Assembly (NCBI GenBank): GCA_963730735.1
Contig: CAVSSX010000010.1
Span: forward strand, 62,001-126,000
DNA: 64,000 nucleotides
Direction of reading: 5' to 3'
Source of the DNA: CAVSSX01 sp963730735
GTDB lineage: Bacteria; Actinomycetota; Acidimicrobiia; Acidimicrobiales; RAAP-2
Shown: piece by piece, positions 8,778-17,180 of the stretch
Layout of the letters: each line of letters opens with the position of its first letter
How positions within the stretch are numbered: the stretch's first letter is position 1
Notes under the pieces: generated by a model
Seen by the model: the letters and a program-made list of their open reading frames with translations, nothing else
Databases searched by the model: none
Told to the model about the DNA's origin: nothing
Program-made: the position numbers and the translations under genes

Positions 8778-8921
8778 CCCCGTCCTCTCCACCATCGGGC
8801 CTCGGCACGGCTCCGGCTGCTCGACCGGTGCGACGCCGTACCTCACGTATGGTATCTCTTGTTTGATATATCCGCACGCCCGGCAAGCCCGGTCCGCTGG
8901 CGTCGAACCGAGGAGACAACC
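8778..8921. promoter_or_regulatory. Divergent promoter region between XRE/ClpP-like and clpP
   Basis: A 144-base spacer with an unusually AT-rich core (about 8848-8873, GGTATCTCTTGTTTGATATA), expected to hold promoters for both directions. TACC (8839-8842) and GGTA (8851-8854) form a short inverted pair that could be a half-site pair for the XRE protein. The exact -10 and -35 elements are ambiguous by eye. Confidence 0.45.
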
Positions 8922-9560
8922 ATGGTCCCACGCAGTTCCTTGATCCCGACGGTCATGGAGGAGTCCAGCCGCGGCGACCGGGCCTTCGACATCTACTCGC
9001 TGTTGCTCCGAGAGCGGATCGTGTTCCTCGGCCAGGAGGTCGACGACCAGATCGCCAACCTCATCGTCACCCAGATGCTCTACCTGGAGGCCCAGGACCC
9101 GGAGAAGGACATCGCCCTCTACATCAACTCCCCCGGCGGCATGGCCTACGCCGGCATGGCCATCTACGACGTCATGCAGCACGTGGCGCCCGAAGTGGCC
9201 ACCATCTGCGTGGGGATGGGGATGTCGGCCGCGGCCATGATCCTGTGCGGCGGCGCGCCGGGCAAGCGACTGGCCCTGCCCAACGCCCGCATCATGATCC
9301 ACCAGGGCTCGGCCGGCACCCGGGGAGCGCCGAGCGACATGGAGATCCAGCTGCGCGAGGTGCTGGCCACCACCCGCCGCATGGCCGAGATCATCGCCCA
9401 CCACTCGGGCCGCTCGGTCGACCAGGTCGAACAGGACATCGACCGGGACTACTTCATGACCGCCGAGGAGGCCCGTGACTACGGCCTCATCGACGACATC
9501 ATCACCCCGCGGCGGGGCCTGAGCGCCGTCGCCGCCGGGGAGCTGGTCCCCGCCGGCTGA
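8922..9560 (+). CDS. clpP: ATP-dependent Clp protease proteolytic subunit
   Basis: Serine peptidase subunit that assembles into two stacked heptameric rings and degrades proteins unfolded by ClpX or ClpC. It has 212 residues, the usual length. The triad is intact: Ser102 (GMGMSAAA), His127 (RIMIHQGS) and Asp176 (IDRDYFM). YINSPGGMAYAGMAIYD is the oxyanion and strand region. AGGAGA lies before the ATG. It is not followed by clpX or a second clpP but stands alone, facing a gene pair that encodes an XRE regulator and a catalytically dead homologue. That suggests a specialised rather than the housekeeping ClpP. Confidence 0.93.
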   Translation: MVPRSSLIPTVMEESSRGDRAFDIYSLLLRERIVFLGQEVDDQIANLIVTQMLYLEAQDPEKDIALYINSPGGMAYAGMAIYDVMQHVAPEVATICVGMGMSAAAMILCGGAPGKRLALPNARIMIHQGSAGTRGAPSDMEIQLREVLATTRRMAEIIAHHSGRSVDQVEQDIDRDYFMTAEEARDYGLIDDIITPRRGLSAVAAGELVPAG

Positions 9561-9602
9561 CGTTCACGGACCGTTCGCCGGTCCGACACCTAACCTGGCG
9601 CC

Positions 9603-9911
9603 GTGCCGGTGTACGTCGACGACTGGCGCCAGCGGGCCACCATCCGGTCGCACGAGGACCGGTGGTCGCACCTGCTGGCCGACACCGAGCCCGAGCTGCA
9701 CGAGCTGGCCGAGCGCCTGGGCATCCCCCGGCGGGCCTTCCAGCGCCACCGCCGGCACCCGGCCCTCGACCACTACGACCTGCCCGAGCACCTGCGCCTC
9801 CGGGCCATCGCCCTCGGCGCGGTCCCGGTCACCTGGCGACAAGCCGGGCGCATGGTGCGCGAGTGGCGGCGCGAGTCCCCTACGGCGGCGGCAGCCCGCC
9901 GGGCCGGCTGA
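9603..9911 (+). CDS. DUF4031 family protein
   Basis: A 102-residue protein beginning (GTG) VPVYVDDWRQRATI, followed by WSHLLADTEPELHELAERLG, RHRRHPALDHYDL and a basic C-terminus. This is the pattern of the DUF4031 family, whose function is unknown. It is soluble, with many His, Arg and Asp residues. It lies 42 bases behind clpP and may be transcribed with it. Confidence 0.75.
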   Translation: MPVYVDDWRQRATIRSHEDRWSHLLADTEPELHELAERLGIPRRAFQRHRRHPALDHYDLPEHLRLRAIALGAVPVTWRQAGRMVREWRRESPTAAAARRAG

Positions 9912-9935
9912 GCCGCCGCGGCGATTGCTGGCGGG

Positions 9936-10823
9936 TTAGCCCGACGGCGCCGTGGTCGTCGTCACCGCCCCGGCGCCCGAGGTCGATCCCGAGGTCGTGG
10001 TGGTGGTCGAGCCCACCGTCGTCGTCGTCGCCCCTGGCAGGGTCGTCGTGGTGGTGGACGACGTCGTGGTGGAACTGGTCGAGGCGGTGGTCGGGCTGGT
10101 CGTCGGTGGTGGTCGAGGTCGTCGACGAGGTGGTCGGCGACTCGATGACGTCGTAGATCGAGGGCGAGTTGCCACTGCCTCCACCCCCGAGCAGCGAGGA
10201 GAGCGGCCGACCGGCCGAGAGCTCGACCACGGTGACCAGGGCCAGGGCGACCAGGAAGACCAGGAGGACCGTGCGAGCGATGACCGGCCAGCCGTAGCGG
10301 CGGGTGGCCCCGGGACGGCGGGTGGTGGCCGGCGGGCAGGGGCCGGCGGGACAGGGGTCGTGGCCCGCCAGGGCTGATCGGAGCGGTAGACGCTCAGGGG
10401 CACGGCCTGCGTGGGTACCGGCTCGGTCGGGGGCCCGAACCGGTGGCCGGGCGGACCGACGGGCCGGGGTGTCGGGCCGGCGACCCGGGTGGGGCTGTCG
10501 GTCACCACCGTCGGGTTCCCCTCGGCCGAGGTGGCGCCGTCGGGTTCGCCGTCGTCGGTGACCGGGTCCACCCGACCGGTGGCCAGGGTGGCGCCGAGGT
10601 TGCGCAGCAGGCCGGGCTGGTCGTCGTCGCCGATCACCACCTGGCGGACGGCCTGGTGCGTGCGCTCGATCGAGCGGGCCACCACCCCGGTGCCGACGGT
10701 GGCCACGACGCTCCCGACGGCCACACCGATGACGGTGCCCTTCACCCCGAAGCTCGAGGCGATGACGGCGGCCAGGACGGCCCCGACTGCGGACGCGATG
10801 ATCTGGATCGGGCTGATCTTCAT
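9936..10823 (-). CDS. Membrane protein with Pro- and Thr-rich regions, two compensating frameshifts
   Basis: The N-terminus (MKISPIQIIASAVGAVLAAV, then GVKGTVIGVAVGSVVATVGT) holds two hydrophobic segments, followed by a Pro-rich cytoplasmic linker. The frame remains open to the Thr-rich end, but between about 10330 and 10105 it reads as meaningless Ser/Trp/Arg repeats. The alternative frame there encodes RRYGWPVIARTVLLVFLVAL and VVELSAGRPLSSLL, a clear third membrane helix and conserved-looking junction. The true product is therefore probably two helices, linker, helix, outer Thr-rich tail. One base is missing near 10285-10340 and one is extra near 10103-10125. An ATG at 10823 is used; a GTG at 10853 is possible. 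Function unknown. Confidence 0.65.
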   Translation of the reverse strand: MKISPIQIIASAVGAVLAAVIASSFGVKGTVIGVAVGSVVATVGTGVVARSIERTHQAVRQVVIGDDDQPGLLRNLGATLATGRVDPVTDDGEPDGATSAEGNPTVVTDSPTRVAGPTPRPVGPPGHRFGPPTEPVPTQAVPLSVYRSDQPWRATTPVPPAPARRPPPAVPGPPAATAGRSSLARSSWSSWSPWPWSPWSSSRPVGRSPRCSGVEAVATRPRSTTSSSRRPPRRRPRPPPTTSPTTASTSSTTTSSTTTTTLPGATTTTVGSTTTTTSGSTSGAGAVTTTTAPSG

Positions 10824-10901
10824 GGGCAGGTCACGATCGGGGGCGGCCGACACGTGGGCCCCCGGAGAGTTGGCGGCCCGGGTGATCGGGCCATCTCGAG
10901 G

Positions 10902-11141
10902 TTACCGGTCCGGTCGGGCGACGTACGGGCAGTGCCGGCAGCCGCAGGCACAGCAGGTGCCCCGGGCCCACAGGGCGTCGGCCGTCAGCACCAGATAGCC
11001 GGTGGCCGGGTCGACGTAGGTCGGCCAGCCGGCGTCCACCGCCTCGGCGTGGGCGGCCAGGATGGCCGCGTAGTCGGCCCGTCCGGGGGCCAGCCGGTCG
11101 GGGTGCGGGACCCGGAGATGGGCGGGGATGCCCCCGCTCAC
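10902..11141 (-). CDS. DUF5522-like small cysteine motif protein
   Basis: A 79-residue protein ending in RGTCCACGCRHCPYVARPDR, a conserved C-C-x3-C-x2-CPY cluster that looks metal-binding and matches DUF5522-type proteins. VDPATGYLVLTADAL is the other conserved block. The GTG start overlaps the TGA of the upstream START-domain gene (GTGA), so both belong to one minus-strand operon. Function unknown. Confidence 0.72.
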   Translation of the reverse strand: MSGGIPAHLRVPHPDRLAPGRADYAAILAAHAEAVDAGWPTYVDPATGYLVLTADALWARGTCCACGCRHCPYVARPDR

Positions 11142-11575
11142 AGGGCCCGCTCGGCGAATTGCCGGGCGCCGGTGTCGAGGATCCAGTCGTGCCCGAAGCG
11201 GGCCAGCGGCCGGGCCAGCACCGAGAGCGCCTGCAGCCAGCGACGGCTGGGGGCCAGCGCCGCCACCAGGTGGATCTCCGAGCCGCCGGGGGCGTCGGCC
11301 AGGTCGAGCCGGGCCGTGCCGGTGACGTCGCCCCCGATGGTGACCTCGATGACGTGGGGGCCGTCGACCCGGTCGACGGTCACCGTGAAGTGCAGCGTGT
11401 ACGGGAGCGGCGGCTGGATGGCGCAGTCCCAGACGTCCCCCTCGACCAGGCCCTCGGCCTCGAAGTGGCGCAGCCACGGCCACCAGGTCCGGTACTGGTC
11501 GGTGCTGGCGATGGCCGACCAGACGGTCTCGGCGTCCTTGGGCATGGGGAAGCGGCGGTCCGAGCGCAGTTCCAC
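11138..11575 (-). CDS. SRPBCC (START-like) family protein
   Basis: A 145-residue protein of the polyketide cyclase/START fold: RFPMPKDAETVWSAIASTDQ, YRTWWPWLRHFE, EGDVWDCAIQPPLPYTLHF and LDTGARQFAERAL. These small cytoplasmic proteins bind hydrophobic ligands in a cavity; the ligand here is unknown. A GTG at 11575 is chosen because longer versions would run into the promoter of the divergent DUF2127 gene at 11662. It is followed with overlap by the small cysteine protein. Confidence 0.8.
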   Translation of the reverse strand: MELRSDRRFPMPKDAETVWSAIASTDQYRTWWPWLRHFEAEGLVEGDVWDCAIQPPLPYTLHFTVTVDRVDGPHVIEVTIGGDVTGTARLDLADAPGGSEIHLVAALAPSRRWLQALSVLARPLARFGHDWILDTGARQFAERAL

Positions 11576-11661
11576 CCGCTCAGCCTGACCGATCCACCGG
11601 CCCGCCGTGAACCGCCCGGCGGGAACCTTCGGCGGACGCCCTGTGCTAGAGCTAGCCGGCA

Positions 11662-12465
11662 ATGCGTGTGGCGCCGGAGTCCCGCTACGAACTCCTGACC
11701 TGCGCCCTCCGCGGTCACCTCCTGGTGGGCACGGACGCCATCGTCGTGCGGGCCGACGACCACCTGGTCGTCCGGGAGGACGGGCCGACCCGCTGGCACC
11801 GGTGCCTGCGCTGCGACGGGTGGTTCCCCCTGCCCCGGCCGGCCGAGCCCACCCGGCCGACCGTCCCGACCCGCGACGAGATCGAGCTCCCGCTCCGGGG
11901 GCGTCGGCTCCGGGACCGCTACGTCCTGCGGCTGATCGCCGTCGACCGGGCGATCCACGTGGTGGTGCTGGTCGGGCTGGCCATCGCCGTCTTCTTCTTC
12001 GCCAACCACCGCCAGGAGATCCGCCACGACTACCTCGAGATCATGAACTCGCTCACCGGCAGCTCGGGCGGCCCCGACGCCCTCGGCGGCTTCCTCGGCC
12101 ACTTCCGCCACCTCTTCGTCGTCCAGCCGGCCCACCTCTACGAGGTGGCCGTGGTCCTCCTCCTCTACGCCGCCCTCGAGGCGACCGAGATGGTCGGGCT
12201 GTGGCAGGGCCAGCGGTGGGCCGAGTACCTCACCTTCGTGGCCACCCTCGTCCTGGTGCCGCTCGAGGTCTACGAGCTCGCTCAGTCGGTGAGCTGGTTC
12301 AAGTTGCTCACGTTCATCATCAACGTGGCCATCGCCCTCTACCTCTTGTGGGCCAAACGGCTCTTCGGGATCCGGGGTGGCCACGAGGCCCTCGAGCGCC
12401 GGCGGGACGAGCACTCCGGGTGGGAGGCCCTCGAGCGGGCGACGCCCGATCTCGGGGCGCCCTGA
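11662..12465 (+). CDS. DUF2127 family integral membrane protein
   Basis: A 267-residue protein. A soluble N-terminal part of about 80 residues includes WHRCLRCDGWFPLP, which could bind metal through its CxxC. Four membrane helices follow (about residues 94-112, 155-172, 188-205 and 208-228), and the C-terminus is charged. The motif YEVAVVLLLYAALEATEMVG with GLWQGQRWAEYLTF is typical of DUF2127. Function unknown. It is divergent from the START-domain operon and is followed after 39 bases by the dehydrogenase gene on the same strand. Confidence 0.8.
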   Translation: MRVAPESRYELLTCALRGHLLVGTDAIVVRADDHLVVREDGPTRWHRCLRCDGWFPLPRPAEPTRPTVPTRDEIELPLRGRRLRDRYVLRLIAVDRAIHVVVLVGLAIAVFFFANHRQEIRHDYLEIMNSLTGSSGGPDALGGFLGHFRHLFVVQPAHLYEVAVVLLLYAALEATEMVGLWQGQRWAEYLTFVATLVLVPLEVYELAQSVSWFKLLTFIINVAIALYLLWAKRLFGIRGGHEALERRRDEHSGWEALERATPDLGAP

Positions 12466-12504
12466 CCGACCGGCGCCCGATCCCGTTCGCGTAGGGTGCA
12501 CGCG

Positions 12505-13464
12505 ATGGCTGCACCCACCCCGCCGACGGCCCGCGTCCTGTTGACCACGCCCCTCCCGGCCGAAGCGGTGGCTGTGCTCACCGACGCCGGGCACGAGGTC
12601 GTCCTGCGGGACGGCCTGGCGGCGTCGGAGGTGGGCGGGTTCGACGCCATCGTCTGCTCCCTCGCCGACCCGGTCGACTCGGCCGTGCTACGGACCGGCG
12701 CCGCCGGGCGCCTGCGGGTGGTGAGCACGGTGGCCGTCGGCTTCGACAACATCGACGTCGCCACGGCCGACGAGCTGGGCATCGTCGTCTGCAACACACC
12801 CGGGGTGCTCGACGAGACCACGGCCGACCTGGCGTTCCTCCTGCTCCTGTCGGCCTTCCGCCTGGCCTCGGAGGGCGAGGCCCGGTTGCGGACGGGGCGC
12901 TGGGAGGGCTTCGGGCTCATGGACCACCTGGGCCGCGACGTCCACGGGACCGTGCTCGGGCTGGTCGGCTACGGCCAGATCGCCCGGCAGGTGGCCCGGC
13001 GGGCCCAGGGCTTCAGCATCGAGGTCCTGCACTACACCCGCACACCCACCGGCCTCCCGGGCGAGGTGGCCTCGCTCGACGAACTGCTGGCCACGGTCGA
13101 CGCCGTCAGCCTCCACGTGCCGCTGACCGACGCCACCCGGCACATGATCGGGGCCCGGGAGCTGGCCCTCATGAAGCCCACGGCGGTCCTGATCAACACG
13201 GCCCGGGGGGCCGTCGTGGACGAGGACGCCCTGGTCGACGCGCTCGAGGCGGGCACCATCTTCGCCGCCGGGCTCGACGTCTACTCCCGGGAGCCCGCCG
13301 TACCCGATCGGCTGCTCACGGCGCCGCGCACCGTGCTCCTCCCCCACATCGGCAGCGCCACCGTCCAGACCCGCACGACCATGGCCGAGGTGGCCTGCCG
13401 GTCGGCCTGCGACGTGCTGGCCGGGCGACCGACCGACAACGTGGTGGCCGCCCAGCGCGGCTAG
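12505..13464 (+). CDS. D-isomer specific 2-hydroxyacid dehydrogenase
   Basis: A 319-residue NAD(P)-dependent enzyme of the glyoxylate/hydroxypyruvate reductase type. The Rossmann motif is VLGLVGYGQIARQVAR. The catalytic Arg lies in INTARGAVVDEDAL, the Glu in GLDVYSREP and the His in VLLPHIGSAT. The substrate-domain motif VVSTVAVGFDNIDVATAD is also intact. It would reduce glyoxylate, hydroxypyruvate or a related 2-ketoacid; the exact substrate is not decided. An ATG at 12505 is preferred to the GTG three codons upstream. Confidence 0.9.
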   Translation: MAAPTPPTARVLLTTPLPAEAVAVLTDAGHEVVLRDGLAASEVGGFDAIVCSLADPVDSAVLRTGAAGRLRVVSTVAVGFDNIDVATADELGIVVCNTPGVLDETTADLAFLLLLSAFRLASEGEARLRTGRWEGFGLMDHLGRDVHGTVLGLVGYGQIARQVARRAQGFSIEVLHYTRTPTGLPGEVASLDELLATVDAVSLHVPLTDATRHMIGARELALMKPTAVLINTARGAVVDEDALVDALEAGTIFAAGLDVYSREPAVPDRLLTAPRTVLLPHIGSATVQTRTTMAEVACRSACDVLAGRPTDNVVAAQRG

Positions 13465-13509
13465 CGGGGGCGAGACCGCGGGCCCGAGGTTCCCTGTTAC
13501 CTTCTCCCG

Positions 13510-14247
13510 ATGCCCGTGACACGATTTCTCCTACCTGCTATAGGGGCCTCGGCCCTGCTGGCGGCGGCCGCCACCGGCCCCGCCGGGGCCGCCACGCTCA
13601 CACCCAAGGCCACCGTGACCGCCTCGTTGGCCGCCGCCAACAAGCAGCAGTCGGTCCACTACAACGCCACCTCCAAGGCCGGCACCCAGTCGATCACGCT
13701 GACGGCCGACGCCGGCGTGAGCAGCGGCCAGCAGATCGTCGTGGTGAAGAAGGGCAAGACGACGGGCCATATCCAGGCCCGCTACGTCACCTCGGGCGTC
13801 TACTTCAAGGGCGACGTCTACGGCCTCGAGGCGTACCTCGGGATGCCGGCCTCGCTGGCCCCGACCTACGCCGGCAAGTGGATCGTCTTCACCTCCACCG
13901 ACACCGACTACGCCCAGATCACCAAGGCCCTCACCCTCTCGGCCGCCGTGGCCCAGATCAGCATGACCGGGCCGTACACCTCGGGGGGCACGACCACGGC
14001 CGGTGGCAAGGCGGCCTCGGCGGTGAAGGCCTTCACGTCGACACTCTCGTCGGCCGGCAAGAAGGGCCCGGCCACCGTCTACATCGCCGCCAAGGGGACG
14101 CCCCTGCCCATCAAGTTCACCGGGGCGGGCACCGAGAGCGGCAAGAAGACCACGGGCGTCGTCTCCTACAGCAAGTGGAACGAGACGATCAACCTGGTCA
14201 CGCCCACCGGCGCCATCCCGGCGTCGTCGATCAGCACCACCGGCTGA
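13510..14247 (+). CDS. Secreted protein, possible LppX/LprG-like fold
   Basis: A 245-residue exported protein: a signal peptide of about 27 residues ending PAGAA, with no lipobox cysteine, then a mature domain rich in Thr, Lys and Ala. Segments such as SVHYNATSKAG, SGVYFKGDVYGLEAYLGM and AGKWIVFTSTDTDYAQI recall the LppX/LprG/LpqN-type beta-half-barrel of actinobacterial envelope proteins, but the match is only by eye. It may carry a hydrophobic ligand outside the membrane. A terminator hairpin follows. Confidence 0.65.
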   Translation: MPVTRFLLPAIGASALLAAAATGPAGAATLTPKATVTASLAAANKQQSVHYNATSKAGTQSITLTADAGVSSGQQIVVVKKGKTTGHIQARYVTSGVYFKGDVYGLEAYLGMPASLAPTYAGKWIVFTSTDTDYAQITKALTLSAAVAQISMTGPYTSGGTTTAGGKAASAVKAFTSTLSSAGKKGPATVYIAAKGTPLPIKFTGAGTESGKKTTGVVSYSKWNETINLVTPTGAIPASSISTTG

Positions 14248-14253
14248 GCCACC

Positions 14254-14280
14254 GGCGACGGCGACCGGGTCGCCGTCGCC
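14254..14280 (+). terminator. Terminator hairpin
   Basis: A perfect 12-bp stem (GGCGACGGCGAC and its complement around a CGG loop), seven bases after the stop of the secreted-protein gene. Confidence 0.7.
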
Positions 14281-14344
14281 GCCCGCCGCTAGCGTGAACG
14301 TGGGCCTCGACGCCCGGCCCCTCACGCCACGGAGGTATGCGCTC

Positions 14345-15763
14345 ATGGAGAACCGCGACTCGCTCTACATCGACGGGGCCTGGGTCCCGTCGACCGGCAC
14401 CGGCCGCCTCGAGGTGATCGACTCGACCAGCGAGCAGGTGCTGGCCACCGTGCCCGAAGGCACGCCGGAGGACGTCGACCGGGCGGTGGCCGCCGCCGCG
14501 GCGGCCTTCCCCGGCTGGTCGACGACCTCGGTCGAGGAGCGGGCCAAGCTCGTCGGCCGAGTGGCCGAGGCGCTCGGCGCCCAGACCGACGAGATCGCCG
14601 ACCTGATCGCCCACGAGGTCGGCATGCCCCTGGCGTTGGCGAAGCTGATCCAGGTCGGCCTCCCGACCGGTGCCTTCGCCGACGCCGCCGAGCAAGCCAA
14701 CGCCTTCACCTGGGAGGAGGAGATCGGGAACTCGCTGGTCGTGCGGGAGCCCATCGGGGTCGTCGGCGCCATCACGCCGTGGAACTACCCGCTCTACCAG
14801 ATCGCCCTCAAGGTGGCCCCGGCCCTGGTCGCCGGGTGCACGGTGGTGTTGAAGCCGAGCGAGGTGGCCCCGCTGAACGCCTTCGCCCTGGCCGACATCC
14901 TCCACGACGTGGGCTTCCCGCCGGGCGTCTTCAACCTGGTCACCGGCCTCGGGCCGGTGGTCGGCGAGGCGATCGCCTCGCATCCGCTGGTCGACATGGT
15001 GACCTTCACCGGCTCGACCCGGGCCGGCAAGCGGGTCATGCAGCTGGCCGCCGAGTCGGTCAAGAAGGTGGCGCTCGAGCTCGGGGGGAAGTCGGCCAAC
15101 ATCCTGCTCGACGACGCCGACCTCGACGTCGCCGTCCCGGCCGGGGTGTTCGCCTGCTACCTCAACTCCGGCCAGACCTGCTCGGCCCTCACCCGGATGA
15201 TCGTCCCGCGGGCCAAGCTGGCCGAGGTCGAGGCGAAGGCCGTGGCCGCTGCCGAGACGTTCACCCCCGGCGACCCGTTCGACAAGGCCACCCGGCTCGG
15301 GCCGCTCGTGTCGGCCGCCCAGCGGGACCGGGTACGCGACTACATCGCCAAGGGCGTCGACGAGGGAGCCCAACTGCTCACCGGTGGGGCCGAGACGCCC
15401 GAGGGGATCGAGCACGGGTTCTTCGTGCGGCCCACGGTCTTCTCCGAGGTCGGCGCCGACATGACCATCGCCCAGGAGGAGATCTTCGGTCCGGTGCTGG
15501 CCATCCTGCCCTACGACACCGAGGAGGAGGCCGTCCGGATCGCCAACGATTCCGCCTACGGCCTGGCCGGCGGTGTCTGGAGCGCCGACACGGCCCGGGC
15601 CGAGCGGGTGGCCCGGCAGCTGCGGACCGGCCAGATCGACATCAACGGGGGCAACTTCAACCCGGTGGCCCCCTTCGGCGGCTACAAGCAATCGGGTGTC
15701 GGACGCGAACGAGGTCGCTTCGGGTTCGAGGAGTTCCTCGAGGTGAAGTCGCTCCAGCGCTGA
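14345..15763 (+). CDS. NAD(P)-dependent aldehyde dehydrogenase
   Basis: A 472-residue enzyme that oxidises an aldehyde to the acid. The catalytic Cys279 lies in NSGQTCSALTRM and the general base Glu245 in VALELGGKS. GAITPWNYPLYQIALK and TFTGSTRAGKRV are the cofactor-binding segments, and GGYKQSGVGRERGRFGFEEF the family C-terminus. An ATG at 14345 is chosen because GGAGG (14331-14335) is correctly spaced to it. The specificity is unknown; sequences of this type are often annotated as betaine- or acyl-aldehyde dehydrogenases. The thioesterase-like gene follows almost directly. Confidence 0.92.
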   Translation: MENRDSLYIDGAWVPSTGTGRLEVIDSTSEQVLATVPEGTPEDVDRAVAAAAAAFPGWSTTSVEERAKLVGRVAEALGAQTDEIADLIAHEVGMPLALAKLIQVGLPTGAFADAAEQANAFTWEEEIGNSLVVREPIGVVGAITPWNYPLYQIALKVAPALVAGCTVVLKPSEVAPLNAFALADILHDVGFPPGVFNLVTGLGPVVGEAIASHPLVDMVTFTGSTRAGKRVMQLAAESVKKVALELGGKSANILLDDADLDVAVPAGVFACYLNSGQTCSALTRMIVPRAKLAEVEAKAVAAAETFTPGDPFDKATRLGPLVSAAQRDRVRDYIAKGVDEGAQLLTGGAETPEGIEHGFFVRPTVFSEVGADMTIAQEEIFGPVLAILPYDTEEEAVRIANDSAYGLAGGVWSADTARAERVARQLRTGQIDINGGNFNPVAPFGGYKQSGVGRERGRFGFEEFLEVKSLQR

Positions 15764-15764
15764 C

Positions 15765-16640
15765 GTGGCCGACGCCGCTCCCGCCGAAGGTAGCGTCGGA
15801 GGCGTGACGCACTTCGACGAGGTGACGTCGGTGACCGACGGCCCGGCGGACGGGACGTTCACGGCAGAGATCGACCTCGGGTGGTCGGTGGGCGACAAAC
15901 CCAACGGCGGCTACCTCCTGGCCATCATGGCCCGAGCGGCCAGCCGGATGGCCGTGGCCGCCGGGCGCCCGCACCGGGATCCCCTGACGGCCAGCGCCTC
16001 CTACCTGCGGGCGCCGTCGGGCGGCCCGGCGATCGTGCAGGCCGAGGTGCTGCGCAGCGGCCGCAGCGCCAGCCAGGTGCGCACGACGCTGTTCCAGCAG
16101 GACCGGCGGTGCGTCGAGGCCACGTTCACCCTCGGCCAGCTCCGGCCCGGGAGCGCCCCGTGGTGGAGCGACGTCCCGGCGGCCGAGGTGCCGCCGGAGG
16201 ACGCCTGTTTCCTGCTCGAGGCCGACCGGCCCGGGGCCCCGTTCGAGGTGCCGCTGATGCGCCAGCTCCTGATCCGGCTCGACCCGGCGGTGGCCGGCTT
16301 CGCCTCCGGGCGACCGGGCAGGGGTGGCGAGCTCCGGGGGTGGCTCCGGTTCGCCGACGGGCGGGACTTCGACCCGCTGTCGCTGCTCCTGGCCGCCGAT
16401 GCCCTGCCCCCGGCCACCTTCGAGCTGGCCCCCACCGGCTGGGTGCCGACCATCCAGCTCACCGTCTACCTGCGGGCGGTGGCCGCCCCCGGTCCCCTGG
16501 TCGTGCGCCAGCGGGCCCGGCTCGTCGAAGACGGGCTGGTCGACGAGACCTGCGACGTCTGGGATGCCACCGGTCGCTTCGTGGCCCAGGCCGTCCAGCT
16601 GGCCCAGATCCGCCTTCCGGCGGAGGCCACCGGGCCCTGA
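15765..16640 (+). CDS. Thioesterase (hot-dog fold) family protein
   Basis: A 291-residue tandem hot-dog protein of the acyl-CoA thioesterase/TesB-like group. FTAEIDLGWSVGDKPNGGYL opens the first hot dog; SASYLRAPSGGPAIVQAEVL and GWVPTIQLTVYLRAVA are the strands of the two halves. Such enzymes hydrolyse acyl-CoAs, but the exact substrate is not determined. A GTG two bases after the dehydrogenase stop is used; a GTG at 15804 is an alternative. The close spacing suggests cotranscription with the dehydrogenase and a joint role in aldehyde or acid catabolism. Confidence 0.8.
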   Translation: MADAAPAEGSVGGVTHFDEVTSVTDGPADGTFTAEIDLGWSVGDKPNGGYLLAIMARAASRMAVAAGRPHRDPLTASASYLRAPSGGPAIVQAEVLRSGRSASQVRTTLFQQDRRCVEATFTLGQLRPGSAPWWSDVPAAEVPPEDACFLLEADRPGAPFEVPLMRQLLIRLDPAVAGFASGRPGRGGELRGWLRFADGRDFDPLSLLLAADALPPATFELAPTGWVPTIQLTVYLRAVAAPGPLVVRQRARLVEDGLVDETCDVWDATGRFVAQAVQLAQIRLPAEATGP

Positions 16641-16739
16641 ATCTCAGGCAAAACCCAGATTTCTGAAACTTTTCGTTGCCGACACCTTGACTCTTCGTGA
16701 ACGTTCCGTGAAAGTGACGATGAGGCCACCCCGGGGGGG

Positions 16740-16768
16740 CCGCCGGCTCGGCTAAGTCGAGCCGGCGG
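16740..16768 (+). terminator. Strong hairpin, probable terminator
   Basis: A perfect 11-bp stem (CCGCCGGCTCG and its complement) with the loop GCTAAGT, about 100 bases behind the thioesterase gene and before tRNA-Lys. It has no T-run. Confidence 0.6.
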
Positions 16769-16869
16769 AACCGGGGGCCTCACCCCGGGCCCAGTGGCGC
16801 CGACTCGGGGTGCCCACGCATCGATCGAGGGGCACCGCCGACTGCGGCATGCCCTACACTCGACGCACG

Positions 16870-16941
16870 GCGCCTCTAGCTCAATGGCAGAGCAACGGAC
16901 TCTTAATCCGCAGGTTCTGGGTTCGAATCCCAGGGGGCGCA
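16870..16941 (+). tRNA. tRNA-Lys (anticodon CTT)
   Basis: Complete cloverleaf: acceptor GCGCCTC/GGGGCGC, D stem GCTC/GAGC, anticodon loop CTCTTAA (anticodon CTT, reads AAG), and T arm CTGGG-TTCGAAT-CCCAG. The 27-43 pair is an A-C mismatch. CCA is not encoded. Confidence 0.94.
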
Positions 16942-17180
16942 CGCAAAGGCCCAGGTCAGGGCCAGCATGTTACCTCACCCACGGGCGACGCCGGCGGTCC
17001 CGCTGAGTGGGGCAGCAGCCGCTCACTCACACGTACATCGCCGTCGTCCATCCGGCGGACCGTCACCACCGCCCGTCCTGCCGCCGGCCGGGCCACGGAC
17101 GGCTCGACCGACCCCTGGCGCCAGGCGACGACTACCCGCCTCGTCTCGTATCGTGACCGGGTGCTTCGGGGAACAACCTC

